DNA from: Bacillota bacterium
GTDB lineage: Bacteria; Bacillota; Clostridia; Oscillospirales; Ruminococcaceae
DNA: 64,000 nt
Assembly: GCA_023391005.1 (NCBI GenBank)
Contig: JAEWBS010000088.1
Location: 89,614 to 153,613, forward strand
Direction of reading: 5' to 3'
The notes beneath the pieces were generated by a model. It had not been told where the DNA came from. It did not search any database and saw nothing but the letters and a program-made list of their open reading frames with translations. This document shows, piece after piece, positions 9,084-17,682 of the stretch (positions are counted from its first letter, which is position 1; every line of letters begins with the position of its first letter). A program made the translations under genes and the position numbers.

Positions 9084-9239
9084 ATGCAATCGGCCGTTGT
9101 AATTGTATTTTTTGCCTTGGTCCTTTTGCTAGGGTTTTGCCCCGGGCTTCGCAACCGCAGCAAAAGAGAGAATGCCTTTTATCTGCTCAGCATCCTGATA
9201 AGCTTCGCGGCATTGCTGCTGAAAAGTCTTGAGTTTTAA
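9084..9239 (+). CDS. 51-residue two-helix membrane protein in the gerK operon (possible D subunit)
   Basis: An ATG 7 bases after AAAGGAAA opens a 51-residue frame that ends 31 bases before gerKB. It encodes two hydrophobic helices (about 4-20 and 31-47) joined by a short basic turn (GLRNRSKREN). Some GerA-type receptors of Bacillus and Clostridia have a fourth small subunit with two membrane helices, called D, encoded inside the operon. Position, size and topology fit that role, but I see no sequence motif that proves it. The frame is intact, has a ribosome site and lies tightly between gerKC and gerKB, so it is very likely translated. Confidence 0.75.
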   Translation: MQSAVVIVFFALVLLLGFCPGLRNRSKRENAFYLLSILISFAALLLKSLEF

Positions 9240-9270
9240 TATAGGGCAATTCTAAAAAGGAGTTTGGTCC

Positions 9271-10368
9271 ATGGAAACTGAAACGATATCCTCACGCAAT
9301 TTAAGAAGCCTGTTGATTCTGATGGTTTTGTGCGGCTCTCTGGTAAACGGGGCCTTTACGGTGATGCAGGATACCTGGATTGCCGTTTTGCTCATGGGAA
9401 TACTGTTCCTGCCGGCCATCCTGATGTACAGCAGAATCTGCGCCCTGCTTCCGGAAAAGAATCTGTATGAGATGATTACGGCCCTGTTCGGGAGGACGGT
9501 AAGCTTTTTGATGACCCTGCTGATGTCCTTATATGCTCTGGTGGTAACCGCATTGCAGCTGAGGAATTTTACGGAATTTACCGTGGTGATTGCGCTGCAG
9601 AACACGCCGCCGATTCCGATTATGATTATCCTGATCCTACCTGTCGCTTATCTGGCCAAACAGGGGCTGCAGGTTTTGGGACGGTGGTCGTTGATTATCT
9701 GCGCCATCATCGCGGTCAATGTTTCACTGACCATATTGTTTGCTCTAAACGTGATCGACCTGTCCCATATACTGCCGATTATGGATCACCCTTTTTTGGA
9801 TATCGCCTCCAACGCCTTTACCGTCGGCTGCATTGCTGTGGGAGAAGCTGTTATGACAATGGTTGCGATGGGAAATCTGAAAGAGGGAAAAAGCCCTTAT
9901 AAGGTATACCTTCCAGGTGTTCTGACAGGGGTGGCGCTGTTTGCTCTGGTCATCCTTCGGAACATCTCTATTCTGGGGCCGGACATGGAGCAGGCGGCCA
10001 AATTTTCCACCTACATGGCGGTGCGCATCATTGCGGTGGGCAGCTTTTTTGAACGGATTGAAAGTTCTATTTCTTTTATATATATCCTGTTGGGCATCAC
10101 AAAGATGACGCTCTTTCTGTCCGCGGCAGCTATGGGCATTGCCCGTTTGCTGAAGATAGCCGATTATAAAAGACTTTTGCTTCCCGTTGGTCTCCTTGTG
10201 CTGGCGGTTAGCACCGTCGTGTTCAATAACGCTTTTGAAATGTTTGAGCTGGCCTGGATATACCGATATTTCGCGTTGCTCTTTCAGGTATTGATTCCCC
10301 TGATCATCTGGGTCAAGGCTGAAATACGGTCACGAAAACGTCCGGCTGCCACTACCAAAAGCCTGTGA
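9271..10368 (+). CDS. gerKB: Spore germination permease GerKB (germinant receptor B subunit)
   Basis: A 365-residue polytopic protein with about ten membrane helices, of the GerAB/spore permease family in the APC transporter superfamily. In characterised receptors the B subunit binds the nutrient germinant. The sequence runs through repeated hydrophobic blocks from residue 12 to the end, with a family-typical MVLCGSLVNGAF start and the conserved middle LRNFTEFTVVIALQNTPPIP. The ATG at 9271 follows AAAAAGGAG. It is the last gene of the operon and is followed by a terminator. The ligand cannot be predicted. Confidence 0.95.
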   Translation: METETISSRNLRSLLILMVLCGSLVNGAFTVMQDTWIAVLLMGILFLPAILMYSRICALLPEKNLYEMITALFGRTVSFLMTLLMSLYALVVTALQLRNFTEFTVVIALQNTPPIPIMIILILPVAYLAKQGLQVLGRWSLIICAIIAVNVSLTILFALNVIDLSHILPIMDHPFLDIASNAFTVGCIAVGEAVMTMVAMGNLKEGKSPYKVYLPGVLTGVALFALVILRNISILGPDMEQAAKFSTYMAVRIIAVGSFFERIESSISFIYILLGITKMTLFLSAAAMGIARLLKIADYKRLLLPVGLLVLAVSTVVFNNAFEMFELAWIYRYFALLFQVLIPLIIWVKAEIRSRKRPAATTKSL

Positions 10369-10415
10369 CATGTTTTGTCACGAAATGAATCATTTTTAAG
10401 ATGCAGACGAAAAGA

Positions 10416-10443
10416 GCCGCTGATCTATGAGATCGGCGGCTTT
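10416..10443 (+). terminator. Terminator of the gerK operon
   Basis: GCCGCTGATC and GATCGGCGGC form a 10-bp stem (one G-U pair) around a 5-base loop, followed by TTT. It lies 48 bases after the gerKB stop. The T run is short, so strength is uncertain. Confidence 0.65.
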
Positions 10444-10644
10444 ATCCATTTACGGCGGTACAGTTATGAAAAGCTTAATTAAGTGCGTGTATCAAGCCGC
10501 CAGCTCCAAAGGGTACTTTCCACGGCGTAACGGTAGTTTGAACTTAAAGGGGAGCTCCGGGCATCCGAATGCATTTGAGTACTCTTGTTCCCGCGTTGGG
10601 AATAAAATGATAAAAATTATAAAAATGAGGAGGCGTCTATCGCG

Positions 10645-12303
10645 ATGTCGAGTGAAAACTATATAGATTTAATTATAAATAACAAATTTGTGGAGGCATT
10701 CCAACCAGATCATATCCTCAGGGTCAATGACCGGGTTTCCATTCTTCGTGAACCAATCGAAAAACTCGATATGTGCATGTTAGGGACGCAACCTTATACG
10801 ATTTTCCCCCATATTTTTACGTTGAATTCTACATACAGTCTGGAAAAATCAAATATTCCGTTTTTTCAACATAATCCTAATTTTAATTTGTTTGGGCAAG
10901 GAGTGCTGATTGGATTTATTGATACAGGAATCGACTATCAACACCCGGCATTTCTTAACCAAGACGGTTCTACCAGAATTTATTCTATATGGGATCAGAC
11001 TTTGGATTCCGGCAGCCCCCCCGAACGTTTTCCATTTGGCTCCGAGTTTAAAAAGTCTGCTATAAACTATGCGCTTAAACATACAAACCCCCTTGCCGTT
11101 GTGCCCACTCAGGATGAAAACGGTCATGGTACGATGCTTGCTGGCATTGCCGCCGGGTCTTCTAATTACACTGAAGAATTTAGCGGCATCGCTACAAATG
11201 CAGAGCTCATAATCGTAAAACTAAAGCAAGCAAATAAAAACAACAGGGAAATTTTTTGTGTCCGCGATGATATTACATGCTATCTGGAATCAGATATCAT
11301 TTTAGGGGTTGAGTATATCCGTTCTGTGAGCAGACAGCTCAATCGGCCGCTTATACTATGCATTGGCTTGGGTTCCAGTCAGGGAGAACATAATGGAGAG
11401 AGTTATTTTCCTGCTTATCTCAATAGCATTGCTTCACACCCCGGCATAGCTGTAAGCGTTGCCGCCGGAAACGAAGGCGCTTCCGGCAGACACTACCGAG
11501 GAACGATATCCGCTCCCGATTATAACGATGATTTTGATTTGCGCGTGGGCGCGAAGGATAAGAATTTCTTTTTTGAACTCTGGAATCATGCCCCCACCCG
11601 GTTGGGCATATCCATCTCGACACCCACCGGAGAAAGCACCCAGATCATATATCCCAGACTTCAGGCCTGCAATACGTTTAATTTTGTTTTTGAATCCTCC
11701 ATTATTTATGTCAATAACTATATCATGGAAGAGGAAAGCGGCATGCAGCTGATACTGGTCCGCCTTCAGCAAGCCATAGCAGGCACATGGAAAATAAGAG
11801 TAGTCGGTCTTGATAGTAAACCCGCACTGTTTGATATATGGCTTCCATCCGGTTCAATCATCACAAAAGATACGTACTTTATGGAAGCCATGCCTGATAT
11901 TACTGTAACAAATCCGGGAAATACACGGAATCCGCTGGTTGTTAGCGCGTACAACCAATATAGCGACAGTATTTTGGTGCAATCGAGTAGAGGCTTTACG
12001 ACGTCCGGCAGTGTCGTACCTGACCTTGCATCTCCAGGGTTTGAATTGACTTGTCCGCTGCCTAACGGCCAATACGGAACTGCGACTGGTACCGGCGCCG
12101 CCGCCGCACATGCCGCCGGTATACTGGCCTTAATCATGGAATGGGCCATGCTGCAAGGAAACTATACCACCATCACCGGTAAAGATATCACTCGACTGAT
12201 GATAAGCGGCGCCAAGCAGAATGATGCGCATATTTATCCGAACACCTCATGGGGATATGGTCAAATTGATATGATGGGATTTTTTAACCACTTAAGATAT
12301 TAG
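10645..12303 (+). CDS. Csp-like subtilase lacking the catalytic serine (pseudoprotease)
   Basis: A 552-residue protein of peptidase family S8, closest in layout to clostridial Csp germination proteases. Asp is present in GFIDTGIDYQHPAF (about residue 93), His in DENGHGTMLAGIAAG (about 160) and the oxyanion Asn in VAAAGNEGASG. In the Ser motif, expected as TGTSAAAAH, the sequence reads TGTGAAAAHAAG: codon GGC (Gly) replaces Ser (about residue 490). It should therefore be unable to cleave peptides. In Clostridioides difficile, CspC is a pseudoprotease that senses germinants, so a sensing or scaffolding role is plausible. There is no signal peptide. GAGGAGG lies 11 bases before the ATG. It sits directly after the gerK operon. 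Confidence 0.88.
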   Translation: MSSENYIDLIINNKFVEAFQPDHILRVNDRVSILREPIEKLDMCMLGTQPYTIFPHIFTLNSTYSLEKSNIPFFQHNPNFNLFGQGVLIGFIDTGIDYQHPAFLNQDGSTRIYSIWDQTLDSGSPPERFPFGSEFKKSAINYALKHTNPLAVVPTQDENGHGTMLAGIAAGSSNYTEEFSGIATNAELIIVKLKQANKNNREIFCVRDDITCYLESDIILGVEYIRSVSRQLNRPLILCIGLGSSQGEHNGESYFPAYLNSIASHPGIAVSVAAGNEGASGRHYRGTISAPDYNDDFDLRVGAKDKNFFFELWNHAPTRLGISISTPTGESTQIIYPRLQACNTFNFVFESSIIYVNNYIMEEESGMQLILVRLQQAIAGTWKIRVVGLDSKPALFDIWLPSGSIITKDTYFMEAMPDITVTNPGNTRNPLVVSAYNQYSDSILVQSSRGFTTSGSVVPDLASPGFELTCPLPNGQYGTATGTGAAAAHAAGILALIMEWAMLQGNYTTITGKDITRLMISGAKQNDAHIYPNTSWGYGQIDMMGFFNHLRY

Positions 12304-12355
12304 TATCGGACAAATTTGTCATTTGAGAGGGTTTGGAGTATGATGCCTTAACATA

Positions 12356-12441
12356 CCGACTTTAAGGCTGTCTTTGGTAGTATTAGGGTTTGATTCCACT
12401 TTTTATATCTCAACATCATCTATATGCTTACCTAAAGTCGG
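12356..12441 (+). repeat. Inverted repeat in the gap after the Csp-like gene
   Basis: CCGACTTTAAGG and CCTAAAGTCGG pair almost perfectly (one extra A) across about 63 bases. There is no T run after it, so it is not a standard terminator. The rest of the 12304-12672 gap contains no gene I can support. It could be an RNA structure at the end of the csp transcript or the ends of a degraded element. Confidence 0.35.
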
Positions 12442-12672
12442 GGTTTCAGAAATGAGGCCTCGACCTTATATATTTCCCTTAAAAAAGGAAATAAGAAGCA
12501 TCAAATGATGCAACCCAACATTCCGTATGCCCGCAATAAAAAAAGAAAAATACCGCACTACATTGAAAACAGGAAATCTATTCCACTGTGATGTATTATT
12601 CGGGTTCGCTTTATGTGGGGCGTGCGGCGCAGATATCGGTACATCAAATTTGCTCTACAAAGGAGACACAAA

Positions 12673-13749
12673 ATGAACGCAGCATCCATCAAAGTCTGTT
12701 GTTGGTCGGTTGCGACAATCCTCTCGGTTCTGGTATTGTCCGCCTGTAATCAAGCGCAATTGCCCTCTTCATCGGTATCCGAAGCGGAGGCCTTACCGTC
12801 TATAAGTTCGCCCGTAGTACAGGTAGAGCAACAATCGGAGACTGCCGGGCGTCAATCTTCAGAAAGCGCTACGGCTTCAGAGCCTATACCGGAACCGCCC
12901 GCGGCGGCTGTGGTCAGCCCCACGCAGCAATCCGTGCCTTTGGCTGCGAATGAAGCAGCTGCCATTCCTTTGCTTGTCGACATCTCGGAGATCTATGCAC
13001 GCAATCCCGCAGACCATACGTATATCGGCAAACAGGTTGACTTTGCGCAGCCGCAGGATGATTTAGCCCATTTTGACCGTGAAATCAGAGAAAAACTGTC
13101 TCTTTTTGAAGGGCTGACGCCGACCGGCGAGGGGCTGCAAATCAGCGATTCCGAATTTTTGATTTGGACTAAGGACGGCGTTCGGCACACCTTTGGCATG
13201 GTGCAGGACCGTCTGGTTGCCGACGGCAAGACCTATCTGCTGCCGCAGGAGCGCGCGAAGGATATTCGGCTTTTTCATCAGTATATTCTTGACCTTGGTA
13301 AGACTGCTTCTTACATGCATATCTACCCTCAATGGCTGGTCTGGATGACCCACAGCAACATACAGGAGGTTATCTTTCATTCGCCGACCAGAGGACCGTT
13401 GACGATTACGCCGGTGCTGACAGACTATGTTGCCGACAACGCCACCAGAGCGGTTCAACCGACGGGCGCTTCGACCTATCAATTGGGAAGCGTCGATTTT
13501 TCAGGCAATGATGTATTCCATCTGGAAATCCGCTTTAAAACAGACGTTGTCTACCACATTTATGCGAAGAACGCGGGGTATGGGGGATATGAGGCGGACT
13601 ATTATGTTCAATCCAGCGACATGTCCTTTGGCTGTAAATACCGCACCAAGCTGTCCTCCATCTACGGAGCGGCGCAGTTTCTGATTGATGAGTATGAACA
13701 TATCGCCGACGCAAAGTCAATAAAGGATTTATTAAACCCCAGCACATAA
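12673..13749 (+). CDS. Lipoprotein of unknown function
   Basis: A 358-residue lipoprotein. The ATG at 12673 follows AGGAGA and starts a signal peptide ending in lipobox LSAC. A low-complexity Ser/Pro/Glu/Ala linker (about 25-110) leads to a folded domain (about 120-350) rich in aromatic residues with no motif I recognise. The open frame continues further 5' to 12613, but that start lacks a ribosome site. It stands alone between the germination block and a strong terminator. A cell-surface binding role is only a guess. Confidence 0.8.
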   Translation: MNAASIKVCCWSVATILSVLVLSACNQAQLPSSSVSEAEALPSISSPVVQVEQQSETAGRQSSESATASEPIPEPPAAAVVSPTQQSVPLAANEAAAIPLLVDISEIYARNPADHTYIGKQVDFAQPQDDLAHFDREIREKLSLFEGLTPTGEGLQISDSEFLIWTKDGVRHTFGMVQDRLVADGKTYLLPQERAKDIRLFHQYILDLGKTASYMHIYPQWLVWMTHSNIQEVIFHSPTRGPLTITPVLTDYVADNATRAVQPTGASTYQLGSVDFSGNDVFHLEIRFKTDVVYHIYAKNAGYGGYEADYYVQSSDMSFGCKYRTKLSSIYGAAQFLIDEYEHIADAKSIKDLLNPST

Positions 13750-13788
13750 TACTTGTGGCGCTTGTATAGATTAACAAACCGGCACAGA

Positions 13789-13819
13789 AGCCCCCGCAGC
13801 AATGCCGCGGGGGCTTTTT
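13789..13819 (+). terminator. Terminator after the lipoprotein gene
   Basis: AGCCCCCGC and GCGGGGGCT form a perfect 9-bp GC-rich stem, followed by TTTTT. It ends the lipoprotein transcript and lies 11 bases from the convergent end of the GntR gene. Confidence 0.9.
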
Positions 13820-13829
13820 ACAGTAGGCG

Positions 13830-14534
13830 TTATTCCAGATGAGACTCCAACACAGCCTTAACGGTTCTTTCGTAGGTTCGGCTGAGGTGCTCGCGCATCA
13901 TCTCTTTGGCGAGCGCAGCGTCCCTGGCGGCGATGGCCTTATAGATCGCTTCGTGTTCGTCTGCGACAGCGCAGCACTTGCCGGGGCTGGAAAATGCGTC
14001 GAGCGTTTCAAAGCGCAGGAACTGATCGCGCAGCGTTTCGATGGATTCGAGCAGCTTTTGATTGCCCGCCGCCTCAAAAATACAGCGGTGAAACTGCCTG
14101 TCCAGCTTATAGAGCGTTACCGCTTCTATCTGGGGCTGGGCGGCGCTGCGCATTTCCTGAAGGTTTTCTCGCATGCATGCCAACGCTTCGGCTCCGACGC
14201 GCAGCGCGGCGAGCTCGGCGCCGGACTGCTCAATAATTCCGCGCATCTCGACAATATCGACGGCCTCCTTGCGTGAGAGCGAAACAATTTTGATGCCGCG
14301 CCCGCGCAAAAAGGTGATATACCCTTCCTTTTGAAGCTCCAGCAGCGCCTCGCGCACCGGTGTCCGGCTGATTTTTAATACAGCGCAAAGCCCATCCTGC
14401 GAATAGACCTCGTCCATCTTAAGGCGGCGGTATAAAATCGCCTCCTTCAGAAGATCGTAAGCCTGTTCTTTATAGGTTGGGGTTGAGATACTGTCATTCT
14501 CACCCAAAAAGGTGGAATCCGGGAATTGAGCCAT
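13830..14534 (-). CDS. GntR-family regulator, FadR subfamily (FCD domain)
   Basis: A 234-residue transcription regulator. Residues about 15-85 form the GntR winged helix (KEQAYDLLKEAILYRRLKMD ... ISRTPVREALLELQKEGYI), and about 95-225 the all-helical FCD ligand domain with metal-binding His/Asp candidates (LDRQFHRCIFEAAGN, DEHEAIYKAI). FadR-type regulators usually repress sugar-acid, amino-acid or organic-acid catabolism genes until a ligand binds. The ATG at 14534 follows GGAGG; a longer TTG-start reading is less likely. It lies downstream of the TRAP/nitrilase operon but has its own promoter, and probably controls that operon. Confidence 0.93.
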   Translation of the reverse strand: MAQFPDSTFLGENDSISTPTYKEQAYDLLKEAILYRRLKMDEVYSQDGLCAVLKISRTPVREALLELQKEGYITFLRGRGIKIVSLSRKEAVDIVEMRGIIEQSGAELAALRVGAEALACMRENLQEMRSAAQPQIEAVTLYKLDRQFHRCIFEAAGNQKLLESIETLRDQFLRFETLDAFSSPGKCCAVADEHEAIYKAIAARDAALAKEMMREHLSRTYERTVKAVLESHLE

Positions 14535-14598
14535 AGGGTCCTCCAAAATCGGTCGTATTTATGATGGGATTAGGAAAATGCTGGCCGTGTCCAAATTT

Positions 14599-14627
14599 AG
14601 TATAGCATTGCGAGATGAAAATTTCAA
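14599..14627 (-). promoter_or_regulatory. Promoter of the GntR gene
   Basis: On the minus strand TTGAAA and TATACT are separated by exactly 17 bases, 65 bases before the GntR ATG. This gives the regulator its own sigma-A-type promoter immediately after the dctM stop. Confidence 0.7.
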
Positions 14628-14634
14628 TCACTCG

Positions 14635-15903
14635 CTAGCCTAGCAAATTGGGCAGGAACAAAACTGTCTGCGGAATGTAGGTGACAATGAGCAGCACGAC
14701 AATCAGCACCACGATCATCGGCAGCAGGTCACGCATCTGCTGCTTAAGCGAAATTTTGGCGATGGAGCCTGAGACAAATAAGCAGACGCCCAGCGGCGGC
14801 GTGCACATGCCGATGGTCAGGTTGACCGCCATAATCAAGCCAAAATGGATTAAATCGACATCGAAATTCTGCACCAGCGGGATGAACAGCGGCGCAAAGA
14901 TGACCAGCGCGCTGGTCGTATCGATAAAGGTGCCGGCGATCAGAAGAATGATGTTGATGACCAGCAGCAGCATGAATCTCGAGTGGATCGAATCGCTCAA
15001 GTAAGCGCTGATCTGCTGCGGAATCTGGTTGACGGTGATAATCCAGGTGAAAAGCGAGGCGAAGGCCACCACAATCAGCACCTGACCGGTGCTTTTGGCG
15101 CAGTTGATGAGCACCGAGATCATCTGCTCCAGCTTAAGCTCCCTATAGACGAACGCGCCGACCACCATGGCGTAGAACACGGCGATAGCCCCCGACTCGG
15201 TGGCTGTGAACTTACCGCTCATAATGCCGCCGATGATGATAACGGGCATCAGCAGCGCCAGCAACGCGTCCTTGGCTGAGGCTAAAATTTCTCCCGAGCT
15301 CGCCGCGGTGTCGCGTCCGGTGTAGTTGCGCTTTTTGCCGACAATGTAGCTGTAGATCATCAGGCCGATACCCATTAGGATACCCGGAATAAACCCGCCG
15401 ATAAACAGCTTGCCGACGCTGACGTTTGCCATAACGCCGTAAATGAGCAGCGGAATCGACGGCGGGATGATGGGGCCGATAGAGCCACCGCAGGCCAGAA
15501 GAGGAGCGGAGAAGGTGCTTTCGTACCCTTTCTCCTTCATCAACGGAATCATGATGCCGCCTATAGCCGCGGTGGCCGCAATAGCCGAGCCGGTGATGGC
15601 GGCAAAGAACATGCAGGCGAGGATGCTGACCATTGCCAGACCGCTTGGAAAGTGCCCGAGCAGCGTATCGGCAAAGTTGACCAGCCGCTTGGACATGCCG
15701 CCCTGAAACATCAATTCACCCGCCAGCATGAACAGAGGAATAGCGATGAGTGCGATCGAGTCGGCGCCGGTGAACATGCGTTGCACGACGATCAGCGGCT
15801 GAAATCCGCTGGCCAGCACGCCGCCCAATGAGACAAAGCCCAGTGAGAAGCAGATGGGCACGCCGATTAAAAAGGTTGCAAACAGCATCAGAATCATGGT
15901 CAT
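14635..15903 (-). CDS. dctM: TRAP transporter large membrane subunit DctM
   Basis: A 422-residue membrane protein with about 11-12 helices, the transport channel of a tripartite ATP-independent periplasmic transporter. Family blocks visible include FMLAGELMFQGGMSKRLVNF, GGSIGPIIPPSIPLLIYG and NLTIGMCTPPLGVCLFV. It works with DctQ and the binding protein DctP to import a carboxylate or similar acid using an ion gradient. Its ATG overlaps the dctQ stop (ATGA), showing translational coupling. Confidence 0.96.
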   Translation of the reverse strand: MTMILMLFATFLIGVPICFSLGFVSLGGVLASGFQPLIVVQRMFTGADSIALIAIPLFMLAGELMFQGGMSKRLVNFADTLLGHFPSGLAMVSILACMFFAAITGSAIAATAAIGGIMIPLMKEKGYESTFSAPLLACGGSIGPIIPPSIPLLIYGVMANVSVGKLFIGGFIPGILMGIGLMIYSYIVGKKRNYTGRDTAASSGEILASAKDALLALLMPVIIIGGIMSGKFTATESGAIAVFYAMVVGAFVYRELKLEQMISVLINCAKSTGQVLIVVAFASLFTWIITVNQIPQQISAYLSDSIHSRFMLLLVINIILLIAGTFIDTTSALVIFAPLFIPLVQNFDVDLIHFGLIMAVNLTIGMCTPPLGVCLFVSGSIAKISLKQQMRDLLPMIVVLIVVLLIVTYIPQTVLFLPNLLG

Positions 15904-16397
15904 GCCTGCTCACCGCCCTTCTGCGCGGGTTTATTAAAGCCCGCAATGGCTTCAATGAGCTGCTGGATCATATAAAACAGCATGAACCCGGCCGAAATCG
16001 GCACGCTCATGTAGTATATCGACATTGGAATGGGCAGATAAGGCGCCATCTGGCTTGCGCCGGTCTGCGCAAACGCATAGCCAAACCAGATGAGAAACGC
16101 GGCAAAGCCGATCAGCGCGACTTGAATCAGCAGCTCAAATAACTTTCGCAGCTTATCGGGCAGCATGGTGATAAAAACATCGATGTTCAGATGCGCGTGA
16201 TCCTTCACACAATAGGCCGCGCCCGAGAAGACCAGATAGGTAAAGCAAAGCCGAATGGCATCCTGACTCCAGGCGAGCGGGGCTTTAAAGACAAAACGAA
16301 AGACGACCTGCAAAAAGGTTATGACAAACAGCACCAGCGAGGTACTTGCCATGACGAGCTGTAAAACGCTTTGCGCCGCCTTATTGATCATTTTCAT
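15900..16397 (-). CDS. dctQ: TRAP transporter small membrane subunit DctQ
   Basis: A 165-residue protein with four membrane helices, matching the DctQ family (FKAPLAWSQDAIRLCFTYLVF and CVKDHAHLNID are typical). It bridges the binding protein and DctM. An AGGAGG site precedes the ATG. It is separated from dctP by 234 bases that hold a hairpin, while dctM overlaps it. Confidence 0.95.
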   Translation of the reverse strand: MKMINKAAQSVLQLVMASTSLVLFVITFLQVVFRFVFKAPLAWSQDAIRLCFTYLVFSGAAYCVKDHAHLNIDVFITMLPDKLRKLFELLIQVALIGFAAFLIWFGYAFAQTGASQMAPYLPIPMSIYYMSVPISAGFMLFYMIQQLIEAIAGFNKPAQKGGEQA

Positions 16398-16585
16398 AAA
16401 AGGCCTCCTTAATTTAGGAACGAATACACTGGGCGGTCATGTGGGAGTTTCGGCCGAAATCGGCGCCGGCTGACGTTTTGTTTAATACTGTTTCTACATA
16501 AAATTAGATTTTTATATAGGATAGCACGGCTGTGCCTCGCAATCGTATAAAGCCGACAGACGGCGCCGCAGTTGATGGCCGTACA

Positions 16586-16614
16586 TGACCACACCGCGTT
16601 AAACAGTGTGGTCA
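16586..16614 (-). other. Hairpin between dctP and dctQ
   Basis: TGACCACAC and GTGTGGTCA form a perfect 9-bp stem just after the dctP stop on the minus strand, with no T run. Such intercistronic hairpins often protect the upstream message and lower expression of downstream genes. That would give more binding protein than membrane subunits. The rest of the 16398-16631 gap shows no gene. Confidence 0.55.
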
Positions 16615-16631
16615 TAAAAAGGGAGGATGGT

Positions 16632-17681
16632 TTATTTGAGGAAGTCCATAATTTTTTCGACCAGTGCGGGATCAACGAGCTTGGTGACATTCTCAAGCTT
16701 GTAGAGTCCGTCGGTTGCGGCGCGGAAGCTTGCCAGATCCGGCTCGGTGATGATCATGCCGCTTTCTTGCAGCTGTTTTAGGTACGCCGTCTCCTGAGAG
16801 TCGACCTTCTTACGCTGCTCGGCGACGGCGTAAGCAGCCGCTTCGTCGATATTCTTTTGCAGCTCGGGGGTCAGGCCGTCATAAAACGCCTTGTTAACGA
16901 TAACGCTTTCAGCCGCATAGGTGTGGCCGTCGAGTGTCATATACTTTTGCACTTCGTTAAAGCGCGAGGTCGCGATAGAGGTGACGGGGTTCTCCTGCCC
17001 ATCCACCATGCCCTGCTGCAGCGCGGTGTAAAGCTCGTTAAAGGAGACGGGGGTCGCGGTGGCGTTCAGCTTTTCAATCAGCGCAAACCAGATGGGCGCT
17101 TCCTGAACGCGAATACTCAAGCCCTTCATATCCTCGGCGGTCTTCACCTCGCGCTTGTTGTTGGTGAAATGGCGGAAGCCCAGCTCCATAAAACCGAGAT
17201 GCTTAAAGCCCTGCGCCTCAAATTTGGGGGCCAGCTCGGACTGGAGCAACTCGTCGAGGGTTTTGTAGGCTTCTTCTTTGTTGGCAAACAGATAGGGAAT
17301 CGAGAGCACCTGCGTCTCAGGTACCCAGGCGGGTAGTGCGCCGTCGGTGGTAACAATGGTCATCTGGATAGTGCCGAGCTTAACGCCTTCGGCCGCTTCA
17401 CGCTCACCGCCCAACGCGCTGTTGGGGTATATGGTGACGGTGATCTGCCCGTTTGAGAGCGCCTCGACCTTGTCTTTAAAGAACTGCGCACCAATGGTGG
17501 ACTGGTGGTCCTCGTTGCCGACGGTGGCAAGCTTGATGGTCACCGTTTTGCCGCTGGCGGCGGGTGCGGCAGGGGAGGCGGCATTACCTGAGGTCGCGGG
17601 TGCTGCGGAGGGCTTTGCGCCGCAAGCGGCTAAGCTGAGTGCAGTTACGAGCGCCAGAACTGTGCAAAGAATCTTTTTCAT
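16632..17681 (-). CDS. dctP: TRAP transporter solute-binding lipoprotein DctP
   Basis: A 349-residue extracytoplasmic binding protein. The signal peptide ends in lipobox LAAC, followed by an Ala/Ser/Pro linker and the DctP fold. The conserved Arg that holds the substrate carboxylate is in LSIRVQEAP, and the helix NELYTALQQGMVDGQENP is a family hallmark. It should capture an organic acid and deliver it to DctQM. The substrate is unknown; the nitrilase-family and DUF2848-like genes in the same operon suggest an acid carrying or derived from an amide. It begins 1 base after the DUF2848-like stop. Confidence 0.95.
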   Translation of the reverse strand: MKKILCTVLALVTALSLAACGAKPSAAPATSGNAASPAAPAASGKTVTIKLATVGNEDHQSTIGAQFFKDKVEALSNGQITVTIYPNSALGGEREAAEGVKLGTIQMTIVTTDGALPAWVPETQVLSIPYLFANKEEAYKTLDELLQSELAPKFEAQGFKHLGFMELGFRHFTNNKREVKTAEDMKGLSIRVQEAPIWFALIEKLNATATPVSFNELYTALQQGMVDGQENPVTSIATSRFNEVQKYMTLDGHTYAAESVIVNKAFYDGLTPELQKNIDEAAAYAVAEQRKKVDSQETAYLKQLQESGMIITEPDLASFRAATDGLYKLENVTKLVDPALVEKIMDFLK

Positions 17682-17682
17682 T

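Noticed and set aside
10427..10666. 79-residue plus-strand frame between gerKB and the Csp-like gene
   Set aside because: It starts inside the gerK terminator, has no ribosome site and runs into the Csp-like gene start in another frame.
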